Of a stretch of DNA of 13,901 nt, positions 1 to 6,445 are shown piece after piece. Each line of letters opens with the position of its first letter. Position 1 is the stretch's first letter. This DNA is from Sulfuritalea sp. (GTDB lineage: Bacteria > Pseudomonadota > Gammaproteobacteria > Burkholderiales > Rhodocyclaceae), in contig JAIPCS010000080.1 of assembly GCA_021738105.1 (NCBI GenBank), positions 1 through 13,901 of the forward strand, given 5' to 3'. A model generated the notes under the pieces. The model had not been told where the DNA came from. It worked only from the letters and a program-made list of their open reading frames with translations, and ran no database searches. Both the position numbers and the translations under genes were made by a program.

Positions 1-181
1 GGCTCTGCCCCGCTGCCTGGCACTGAACATTAGGAGTATTGTGAAAGTAAAACGGGATCACGCTGATCGGATTGACCATCGCCATTGGCGCGTTCGATGG
101 ACGGCCAATCCGGCCGTATCTGTTCGGGACAGGACCGACGGTCCAGCATAGTGATAACCTAGACGCATTCAGGAGAGCGTA
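1..181. other. Leader region upstream of the DUF2237 gene, no confident gene
   Basis: No gene can be called here with confidence. On the plus strand a reading frame open from the window edge ends at TAG 149-151. It contains a GTG at 41 preceded by AGGAG (32-36), which would give a 36-residue basic peptide or could be the tail of an upstream gene. On the minus strand one frame is also open throughout and reads a Gly/Pro/Asn/Arg/Tyr-rich stretch (…GPVPNRYGRIGRPSN…) at about 140-80. This loosely recalls the C-terminal tail of DUF805-type small membrane proteins and may be a remnant. A short inverted repeat GGACC-gac-GGTCC lies at 132-144. The ribosome binding site AGGAG at 172-176 belongs to the next gene. 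Confidence 0.2.
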
Positions 182-565
182 ATGAAAGATTTGGCAAAAA
201 ATGTTCTGGGTGGCGTCCTTCAACCCTGCAGCACCGACCCGATGACCGGTTTTTTTCGCACCGGAGACTGTCAGGTTACCGAAGAGGACATCGGCAATCA
301 TGGCGTTTGCATTGTTGCGAGCACCGAGTTTCTGTCCTACTCGAAATCACGCGGCAACGATTTGTCCACCCCGCACCCGGAGTTTGAGTTTCCGGGCGTG
401 AAGCCGGGAGATCGCTGGTGCCTGTGCTCATCCCGCTGGCAGGAAGCCTTGCAGGCCGGCATGGCGCCGCAGGTGGTGCTCGAATCAACCTCGTCGGCAG
501 CGCTCGAGGTCGTCCGCCTCGCCGACCTCAAGCGTTACGCCGTCAAACTCGACCAGGAGAAATGA
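182..565 (+). CDS. DUF2237 family protein
   Basis: A 127-residue cytosolic protein of the DUF2237 family, whose biochemical function is unknown. Family hallmarks are all visible: N-V-L-G at 7-10, CSTDPMTGFFR at 16-26, the G-x-H-x-V-C segment at 38-43, KSRGNDLSTP at 55-64, and FPGxKPGDRWCLC at 70-82 followed by RWQEA. Conserved cysteines are C16, C30, C43, C80 and C82; their spacing suggests metal binding or redox chemistry, but this is inference. There is no signal peptide or membrane segment. The start is supported by AGGAG five bases upstream. The stop TGA (563-565) overlaps the ATG at 562 and abuts the ATG at 565 of the glutathione peroxidase gene, so the two are almost certainly co-transcribed and translationally coupled. 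This hints at a role in peroxide or thiol stress. Family assignment is solid; role is open. Confidence 0.9.
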   Translation: MKDLAKNVLGGVLQPCSTDPMTGFFRTGDCQVTEEDIGNHGVCIVASTEFLSYSKSRGNDLSTPHPEFEFPGVKPGDRWCLCSSRWQEALQAGMAPQVVLESTSSAALEVVRLADLKRYAVKLDQEK

Positions 566-1044
566 TGAGCCAACTTTATAAATTGTCAGCCCGGGCCATC
601 GACGGGTCCACCCGATCGATGAAGGACTGCAAGGGTAGGGTTCTGCTATTCGTCAATGTCGCCAGCGGCTGCGGCTTTACGCCGCAATATGCCGGACTTG
701 AGGCCTTGTGGCGAAAGTATGGCGAACGCGGATTAACCGTGCTCGGTTTCCCCTGCAACCAGTTCGGCGGACAGGAGCCGGGCAACGAAGCCGCCATCGG
801 CGAGTTCTGCAGCCTGAACTATGACGTCAGCTTTCCGATGTTCGCCAAGGTGGATGTTAATGGCGAAAACACACACCCCATCTTCGCTTTTCTCAAGGCT
901 GGCGCACCGGGGGTACTCGGCACCGAAGGCATCAAGTGGAATTTCACCAAGTTTCTGGTCGACCGCAACGGCAAGGTGATTGATCGCTACGCTTCATCCG
1001 TCAAGCCTGAAGACATGGCCGCCGACATCGAAAAACTCCTTTAG
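565..1044 (+). CDS. Glutathione peroxidase family protein (Cys-type, probably thioredoxin-dependent)
   Basis: A 159-residue cytosolic peroxidase that reduces hydroperoxides. The thioredoxin fold carries the peroxidatic cysteine in NVASGCGFTPQY (C36), with the family tetrad partners Q70 in FPCNQFGGQEPG and W125/N126 in KWNFTKFLVD. C82 (EFCSLNY, before FPMFAKVDVNG) sits where non-selenium GPx-like enzymes have the resolving cysteine. By family knowledge this predicts an atypical 2-Cys mechanism recycled by thioredoxin rather than glutathione. C64 is the additional FPCNQF cysteine. There is no signal peptide. Two in-frame ATGs exist, 562 and 565. I chose 565 because AGGAG (555-559) then lies five bases upstream rather than two; the difference is one Met. 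The gene overlaps or abuts the DUF2237 stop. A weak hairpin with a short T run follows the gene. Confidence 0.93.
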   Translation: MSQLYKLSARAIDGSTRSMKDCKGRVLLFVNVASGCGFTPQYAGLEALWRKYGERGLTVLGFPCNQFGGQEPGNEAAIGEFCSLNYDVSFPMFAKVDVNGENTHPIFAFLKAGAPGVLGTEGIKWNFTKFLVDRNGKVIDRYASSVKPEDMAADIEKLL

Positions 1045-1060
1045 CCGGGCAGCGGTATTG

Positions 1061-1081
1061 AGCCGGTCTGGCACCGGTTTT
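1061..1081 (+). terminator. Weak intrinsic terminator candidate after the peroxidase gene
   Basis: Sixteen bases after the peroxidase stop, AGCCGGT and ACCGGTT pair into a 7-bp stem (one G-T wobble) around the loop CTGGC, followed by TTTTC. The T tract partly belongs to the stem and is short, so termination may be partial and read-through into the antiporter gene cannot be excluded. Confidence 0.4.
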
Positions 1082-1198
1082 CGAGACAGGCCAAGCTGAT
1101 GTCGCCTCAATACAATTTGTAGCGATTGCATCTGCCTGCTAGGATGAATTGAGGGCTTGGAAATCCCGCCAAGCCCAAGATCAAGGCTTGCCCTTTCC

Positions 1199-3688
1199 AT
1201 GAATCACACCTTGCCCACCCCGGAACTGGTCGCCATTTTTGTCGGCCTGCTGCTGGTGGCTGCCGCCACCAAGGGATTTGCAGAGCGTTTCCGACTGCCG
1301 TTTACCGTCACGCTGGTGCTGGTGGGAATAGGCCTCAAGGAACTGGGCGAGATCGGGCCCGAAGCCTTGCACTTTTTGGCTGATATCCGTGTTTCTCCTG
1401 ACGTCATTCTGTTTGTCTTTCTGCCGACACTGGTGTTCGAATCGGCTTACAACATGGATGCGCGACTGCTGCGGCGCAATCTTGCACCCGTACTGACGCT
1501 GGCCGTTCCCGGCCTGATTCTGTCAACCGGCCTGATCGGTCTGTTGGTCTGGGCCGCCACGCCGCTGGCCCTGCCGACGGCATTGCTGCTGGGAGCAATT
1601 CTGAGTGCCACCGACCCGGTGGCGGTCATCGCGCTGTTCAAGCAAATGGGTGCACCAAAACGCCTGACCATCCTGGTCGAAGGCGAAAGTCTGTTCAACG
1701 ACGCGACCGCACTGGTGGTGGCGAAAATTCTGGTCGGCGTGGTGCTGGCCGGCTACTTCAGCTGGGACGCCGCGATCGCCGGTAGCGGCGAATTTTTCCG
1801 GGTGTTTCTCGGCGGCATCGCCGTTGGCTGGCTGGCCGGGCTCGCCACTGGCTGGGTGCTGGGCAAGGTACAAAGCTCGCCTGAAATTGAAATATCCCTG
1901 ACCACCATTCTTGCCTACTGCTCTTTCCTGGTCGCCGAGCACTGGCTGCATGTCAGTGGGGTGATGGCGGTGGTCGCTGCGGGAGTGGTAATGGGTGGCT
2001 GGGGCCGCGCCAAAATATCACCCTCGGTCGAGGGCTATATGAACCACTTCTGGGAGTACATGGCGTTTGTCGCCAACGTGCTGATCTTCCTGTTGGTCGG
2101 CCTGTCGGTGGATCTGCACGCGTTATGGAATTCCTTGGCCTATCTGCCCTGGGTGGTGCTGGCAATGCTGTTGTCGCGTGCTGTTCTGATCTACGGCCTG
2201 ATGCCCCTGGTGGGCAGGCTGCCCGGATCGCAGCCGGTGGGCGCGCCCTACCAGATGGTGATGTTCTGGGGTGGATTGCGGGGCGCCATCGCACTGGCCA
2301 TTGTGCTCAGTCTTCCCGAGTTTCCGCATGCCGAACTGTTCATGCCGCTGACCACCGGCGCAGTGTTGTTCACCTTGCTGGCGCAGGGACTTTCCATCGA
2401 GACACTGATGCGCCGACTCGGCCTCGACCGCGCGCCACTGGCCGACCGGCTGGCCTTGCTGGAACGCGACCTCGCTACCCAGGATCTGACCCTCGAACGC
2501 ATCCCTGATCTGCTTCGTGGCGGCTTGTTCGGCCAACACATCGCAAAGCAGCTGGAGCGCAAGTGCCAGAAAAATTCCGCGCGAATTAGGCACTCGATCA
2601 AGGAACTGAGACAAAAGGAAATGGGCCGCCATGAAGAACTGATGCTGCTCTACTTGCGCGCGTTTTCAGAAGAACAGGCCTATTACCAACGCCTGTTCCA
2701 CAATGGTCACTTGAGCGAGGGCGCCTATCGAGAGTTGCTCGCAGTACTGGTTCTGCAGATCGACGCCATTCGCTATCAGGGTCAGTTCGAGCACGTACAG
2801 TCGCACCACCTGACCAGGCTCATGGAGCGCGGGCTGTATCGCCTGATCGACTATTTCGGATGGGCCTGGCTGGTGAATTTCGGCGAGCGCCTGCGCACCC
2901 GCCGCGTCGTTCGTGACTATGAAGAAGTACTTGCACACTACCAGGGAAATGGTTGGGTATTGGCGAGTCTCGACCGGATCGCCACGGACGAGGGAGTTCC
3001 GGCGGAGGTGGCCGAGGAAGTGCGCGGTCACTACCGTCGCTGGCATGAAGCGGCCCGCGATCAACTCGATGGCGTTGGCGAACAATTCCCCGAATTCGTC
3101 AGCGCCATGCAAAAGCGCCTGAGTCAGCGCATCGCCTTGCTGGCAGAGCAGGAAGCCACCGAAGCGCAGGTCGAGCACGGCTTGCTGCCAGCGGGAATAG
3201 GTGAAGCCCAACTTGCACAGGTATCGCGCCAATTGAACGCACTGCGTACACCGGCGAACACTCAACTGCGAATAGACCCCACGGAATTGCTGCGCAAGGT
3301 CACCTTCTTCCATCAACTGAGTGCGGCTGACTTCGAGGAGATCACACCACTGTTGAAGCAGCGCACGGTCATCAAAAACGAGGCCATCGTCACCCAGGGC
3401 GAGCCCGGTGACGGGCTTTACCTGATTGCGCGCGGCGTGGTTCGGGTGCTGCGCGCCGAAGAAGGCGAGGAAGGCAAAGAACGCGCGCTTGGCACGCTGC
3501 TCGCCGGCGACATATTCGGCGAACAGGCACTGCTCCACGACGAGCCGCGCAACGCCACGTGCCGCGCCATCACCCCCTGCGTGATCTACTTTCTGCGGCG
3601 CTCCGATTTCGAGCAACTACGTCAGCGCTGGCCGGCGATCGATGCGGCCGTGGCAGACGCCGACCGCGCCCGGCAGGCAAACCCTTAA
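1199..3688 (+). CDS. CPA1-family Na+/H+ antiporter with C-terminal cyclic-nucleotide-binding domain
   Basis: An 829-residue inner-membrane cation/proton antiporter. Residues about 8-415 form the hydrophobic transport domain (roughly 12 membrane segments). They carry the CPA1/NhaP signatures ATDPVAV (137-143; D139) and GESLFNDATALV, whose N167-D168 pair is the expected cation/proton-binding site. Residues about 420-690 are hydrophilic, charged and mostly helical, so cytoplasmic. Residues about 697-810 form a cNMP-binding fold: GEPGDGLYLIARG, then GDIFGEQALLHDEPRNAT with the phosphate-cassette E775 and R784 intact. This suggests transport gated by cAMP or a similar nucleotide, by analogy to NHE-type exchangers with CNBDs; the ligand is inference. 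The ATG at 1199 fits the family N-terminus, with only AAGG about 12 bases upstream. An in-frame TTG at 1157 has no better ribosome binding site. The gene stands alone on the plus strand, 154 bases after the peroxidase and 43 before the HAD gene. Confidence 0.92.
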   Translation: MNHTLPTPELVAIFVGLLLVAAATKGFAERFRLPFTVTLVLVGIGLKELGEIGPEALHFLADIRVSPDVILFVFLPTLVFESAYNMDARLLRRNLAPVLTLAVPGLILSTGLIGLLVWAATPLALPTALLLGAILSATDPVAVIALFKQMGAPKRLTILVEGESLFNDATALVVAKILVGVVLAGYFSWDAAIAGSGEFFRVFLGGIAVGWLAGLATGWVLGKVQSSPEIEISLTTILAYCSFLVAEHWLHVSGVMAVVAAGVVMGGWGRAKISPSVEGYMNHFWEYMAFVANVLIFLLVGLSVDLHALWNSLAYLPWVVLAMLLSRAVLIYGLMPLVGRLPGSQPVGAPYQMVMFWGGLRGAIALAIVLSLPEFPHAELFMPLTTGAVLFTLLAQGLSIETLMRRLGLDRAPLADRLALLERDLATQDLTLERIPDLLRGGLFGQHIAKQLERKCQKNSARIRHSIKELRQKEMGRHEELMLLYLRAFSEEQAYYQRLFHNGHLSEGAYRELLAVLVLQIDAIRYQGQFEHVQSHHLTRLMERGLYRLIDYFGWAWLVNFGERLRTRRVVRDYEEVLAHYQGNGWVLASLDRIATDEGVPAEVAEEVRGHYRRWHEAARDQLDGVGEQFPEFVSAMQKRLSQRIALLAEQEATEAQVEHGLLPAGIGEAQLAQVSRQLNALRTPANTQLRIDPTELLRKVTFFHQLSAADFEEITPLLKQRTVIKNEAIVTQGEPGDGLYLIARGVVRVLRAEEGEEGKERALGTLLAGDIFGEQALLHDEPRNATCRAITPCVIYFLRRSDFEQLRQRWPAIDAAVADADRARQANP

Positions 3689-3696
3689 GCTTTGAT

Positions 3697-3725
3697 TTGA
3701 CCGTACAGTCAGCACGACCGATACT
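3697..3725 (+). promoter_or_regulatory. Candidate sigma70 promoter for the HAD gene, possibly leaderless
   Basis: TTGACC (3697-3702) and GATACT (3720-3725) are separated by exactly 17 bases. They match the sigma70 -35 consensus at five of six positions and the -10 at four of six. The -10 ends six bases before the ATG at 3732, so transcription would be predicted to start at or next to the start codon. No Shine-Dalgarno sequence lies between them, which fits a leaderless mRNA. This comes from motif reading alone. Confidence 0.35.
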
Positions 3726-3731
3726 CGCGAT

Positions 3732-4436
3732 ATGACTTCGCATGCAACAACACCGACGCGCCGGCAGGCCAGCAAGGGCGTGATATTCGACTTCGAGGGA
3801 ACGCTGGTTGATTTTCAGTGGCAGCTGCGGCCAGCCGAAATGGTTCTGCGTGCGGCTTTCGCAACGCTGGGTTGCCGCGATGATGTATTTGCTCACGGCA
3901 ACTACGCAACGATGTGGAACTCAGCGGCCGACAGGTTTGCGCCGGAAGGACGCTTGAACGATTTACGCCAGGCGTTATGCCCGATCTACGACAAATGGGA
4001 TGCCGACGCGCTGGGCCGATGGGCGCCGCGGCCCGGTGCCGCGGAAGTGCTCGACCGCTTGCGATGCAGCGGCCTTTTGGTGGGCATGGTCAGCAACATC
4101 GGGCGCAGCGCATTGAATGAAGCCTTGAGACGCTTCAACTTCGCCGACTGCCTCTCCCCGATAGTGAGCCGCGACGATGTCAGCTACATGAAGCCGCGCG
4201 CCGAGGGCATCCTGCGGGTACTGACGGAGTGGCGGCTGGCGCCCAACGAGGTGCTGTTTGTCGGCGACAGCATGGCCGACGTTGCCGGGGCGCGGGCGGC
4301 CGGCATCCCGGTGGCCATCATCCGCGGCGGTGAATGTGACGAATCCGTATTCGACTCCAATCCACCCGATCACTTGATTTCGCAACTGGATGAACTGATC
4401 GGGCTGCTTGCGAGGGCGGCAACATCGGACCGCTAG
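3732..4436 (+). CDS. HAD-superfamily hydrolase with DxE in motif I
   Basis: A 234-residue cytosolic HAD-like hydrolase of the phosphoglycolate-phosphatase/haloacid-dehalogenase type. Motif I is VIFDFEGTLVD with nucleophile D20, but the usual second Asp (acid/base) is Glu, E22 (codon GAG, read directly). Motif II is S121-N122 in MVSNIG, motif III is K154 in MKPR, and motif IV is GDSMAD with D179 and D183. A helical cap lies at about 35-95. The natural substrate cannot be read from sequence; small phosphorylated metabolites are typical. There is no Shine-Dalgarno before 3732, but a promoter-like pair ends six bases upstream. The first 15 residues are polar and probably disordered. The TAG stop (4434-4436) overlaps by two bases the TAG of ychJ on the opposite strand, so the two genes are strictly convergent with no intergenic space. 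Confidence 0.88.
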   Translation: MTSHATTPTRRQASKGVIFDFEGTLVDFQWQLRPAEMVLRAAFATLGCRDDVFAHGNYATMWNSAADRFAPEGRLNDLRQALCPIYDKWDADALGRWAPRPGAAEVLDRLRCSGLLVGMVSNIGRSALNEALRRFNFADCLSPIVSRDDVSYMKPRAEGILRVLTEWRLAPNEVLFVGDSMADVAGARAAGIPVAIIRGGECDESVFDSNPPDHLISQLDELIGLLARAATSDR

Positions 4437-4840
4437 GCGCGCGGCGGATCGATCTCCCCATCGACGTAATACCAGCGCCCGTCTTCACACACGAAGCGGC
4501 TGATCTCATGCAAACGTTGCGCACGCCCGCCGACGCGGCAGCGAGCGACAAATTCAACGCTGGCCGTGTCGCCCGCCGATTTGTATGTCTTGACCTCCAG
4601 CCCCAGCCATTTGGCCGAAGGCTCACCGGCCAGATCGAGCGCGGCGGGGCGGGTGGATGCGTGCCAGGTGGCGAGCAGATAGTCCTCCAGACCGAGCACA
4701 TAGGCGCTATAGCGCGAACGCATCAGCGACTCGGCATCGGCGGCGCTGGCGCCCGTATGCAGGAGGCCGCAGCACGCAGCGTAGCTCAGCGCCTTGCCGC
4801 AGGGGCAGGCGGCGCCGGCTTTACCTCGCGCCTTGCTCAT
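4433..4840 (-). CDS. ychJ: YchJ family protein (UPF0225) with SEC-C-like zinc motif
   Basis: A 135-residue cytosolic protein of the YchJ/UPF0225 family. The N-terminus has a SEC-C-like metal site, CPCGKALSYAACCG (C12, C14, C23, C24), normally a zinc ligand set. The family core LMRSRYSAYVLGLEDYLLATWH follows from about residue 39, then the C-terminal NTF2-like beta-rich domain with AKWLGLEV and DGRWYYVDGEID. The family is about 150 residues in enterics; this copy is slightly shorter but complete. Its biological role is not established. The chosen ATG at 4838-4840 puts the Cys motif near the N-terminus as in homologues. It overlaps the 3' end of the upstream dacB gene by 20 bases, which implies co-transcription and re-initiation. 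Its stop codon interleaves with that of the convergent HAD gene. Confidence 0.88.
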   Translation of the reverse strand: MSKARGKAGAACPCGKALSYAACCGLLHTGASAADAESLMRSRYSAYVLGLEDYLLATWHASTRPAALDLAGEPSAKWLGLEVKTYKSAGDTASVEFVARCRVGGRAQRLHEISRFVCEDGRWYYVDGEIDPPRA

Positions 4841-6239
4841 ACACCCAGTCCAGCAGCGCATCCTGCGCCGCTTGCGCATTGCCGGCATTGGCGTGATTGA
4901 CGAAAAACACCACGATCCAGCGCCGCCCATTCGTGTCCAGCACGTAGCCGGCGATTGCGCGCACGCCATCGAGCGATCCGGTCTTGATATGCGCCTGGCC
5001 GGCAATACCGTTTTTCTTGAGACGTTTTCTCATGGTGCCGTCGACCGCCGCCACCGGCAATGAGGACATCAGTTCCGGCATCACCGAGCTTTTCCAGGCT
5101 GCCTGCAGCAAGCGTCCCAGACTGCCTGCTGAAATTCGTTCGCGGCGCGACAGACCCGAGCCATTCTCCAGTTCCAGTTCCGGTATTGCGATGCCGCGCG
5201 CATCGAGCCAGGAACGGATAGCGGCATCGCTGCCTTCCGGCGTCGCAGGCCGCTGGCCGGACTCCATGCCCAGCGTCAAAAAAATCTGGCGCGCCATGAC
5301 ATTGTTGGAAAACTTGTTGGTATCGCGCACCACCTCGGCCAAAGTCGGCGATGGCAACACGGCGATTGCCAGCGCCTCGTCCGGAACGCCGCCTTCGCGC
5401 AAACCGCCACTGAATGTACCGCCAAGCTCGGTCCACAATTGGCGGAAAACACCAAGCACGTATGGTGGATGATCCTGCACCGCCATGTTCCAGTAGCGTT
5501 CTCCGCAAGCCTCGGAAAAGACGCCGGTCAGCACGATACGCGTCATTTCGCTTCGACTGAAAACATCGGCACGCAATCGTTCTCGCCAGTCGCCGCAAAC
5601 TTTGCCGTTGCCAAGCGAAATCTTGTTGAGCACATCAAGATTGGCCGACACAGGCTCGACAATCACCGCCACGGCATTCTTCGCCGGATCGGGAATCAGT
5701 TGCAGGGTGGTGGCCTTGAAGTTCAGCAACAGCGCATCAGGAGCCACGTTGTACGGGCGCATCGGCTTCGCATCGAACTTGCCCGGGTCAACCTGGCTGA
5801 TGGAGAATGCACTGCGATCCAGCACCAGGTCGCCGCGAATTTCGCGGATGCCGCGCCCGCGTATCTGGCGCAGCAGGCGGCCGAATTGCTCGTAAGTCAG
5901 TTTCGGATCGCCACCGCCGCGCAGATACAGATCCCCGGCGAGCACACCGTCGTTCACCACGCCATGGGCAAAGGCTTCGGTTTTCCAGGCATAGGCCGGG
6001 CCGAGCAAATCGAGCGCGGCATACGTGGTGACCAGTTTCATGGTCGACGCCGGATTCATCGCCTCGCGCTCGTTCCATGCCAGCCGCGGTTTTTCTGCGT
6101 CGACCTCCTGTAGCCAGATGGAAGCTGACGCCACGGGAATGCCGGCGTCTTTCAGGGCCTGCGCAACGGTGGCCGGCAGTTCACCGGCACCTGCCTGCAA
6201 AACCCAGAAACAGGCGAGAAAAAAAATCAGTTTGCGCAT
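4821..6239 (-). CDS. dacB: D-alanyl-D-alanine carboxypeptidase/endopeptidase (PBP4 type)
   Basis: A 472-residue periplasmic class C penicillin-binding protein (peptidase family S13). It removes terminal D-Ala and cleaves peptide cross-links in peptidoglycan. The length matches the family (about 475). It has a signal peptide with a hydrophobic core at 4-16 and likely cleavage after AGA (about 18). The three penicilloyl-transferase motifs are intact: SxxK in NPASTMKL (S65, K68), SxN in KFSNNVMA (S311-N313), and KTG in HIKTGSLDG (K419-G421). The large insertion between S65 and S311 is typical of PBP4. There is only a weak ribosome binding site before the ATG at 6239. The 3' end overlaps ychJ by 20 bases. 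The upstream 206 bases contain GC-rich hairpins within the likely 5' leader. A truncated paralogue lies at 9706-9858. Confidence 0.95.
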   Translation of the reverse strand: MRKLIFFLACFWVLQAGAGELPATVAQALKDAGIPVASASIWLQEVDAEKPRLAWNEREAMNPASTMKLVTTYAALDLLGPAYAWKTEAFAHGVVNDGVLAGDLYLRGGGDPKLTYEQFGRLLRQIRGRGIREIRGDLVLDRSAFSISQVDPGKFDAKPMRPYNVAPDALLLNFKATTLQLIPDPAKNAVAVIVEPVSANLDVLNKISLGNGKVCGDWRERLRADVFSRSEMTRIVLTGVFSEACGERYWNMAVQDHPPYVLGVFRQLWTELGGTFSGGLREGGVPDEALAIAVLPSPTLAEVVRDTNKFSNNVMARQIFLTLGMESGQRPATPEGSDAAIRSWLDARGIAIPELELENGSGLSRRERISAGSLGRLLQAAWKSSVMPELMSSLPVAAVDGTMRKRLKKNGIAGQAHIKTGSLDGVRAIAGYVLDTNGRRWIVVFFVNHANAGNAQAAQDALLDWVYEQGAR

Positions 6240-6255
6240 GGAGCAATCTTATCCT

Positions 6256-6304
6256 GGGGATACTGTCCCCGGCTTGGGCCGGGTTCATGTTGATTCAAAT
6301 GAAC
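6256..6304 (-). promoter_or_regulatory. Cluster of hairpins in the presumed dacB leader
   Basis: Three short inverted repeats sit close together in the 206-base gap between the GGDEF-EAL stop and the dacB start: GGGGA-tactg-TCCCC (6256-6270), CCCGGC-ttgg-GCCGGG (6268-6283) and GTTCAT-(10)-ATGAAC (6283-6304). The first two share bases and are mutually exclusive, which would suit an attenuator or mRNA-stability element. Neither strand has a T run directly after a stem, so an intrinsic terminator is unlikely. The rest of the gap (6305-6445) shows no gene or clear promoter. Confidence 0.3.
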
Positions 6305-6445
6305 ATCGTGAAGCAATTCGGGCATAAAACTCTCGCAAGCGCCCATAGCGCGCCCTGACTGCTCTTCGCACCTGCAGCGCAGGGTTCCTTCGCCGTATTT
6401 AATGAAAAGCTGTACCGCCGGCTGAGGAAATCGGGATTGCCTGGA

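Noticed and set aside
2666..3616. Long minus-strand open frame of 316 codons inside the antiporter gene
   Set aside because: It lies wholly antisense to the CNBD and linker region, shows no family motif, and reflects GC-rich codon structure on the opposite strand.
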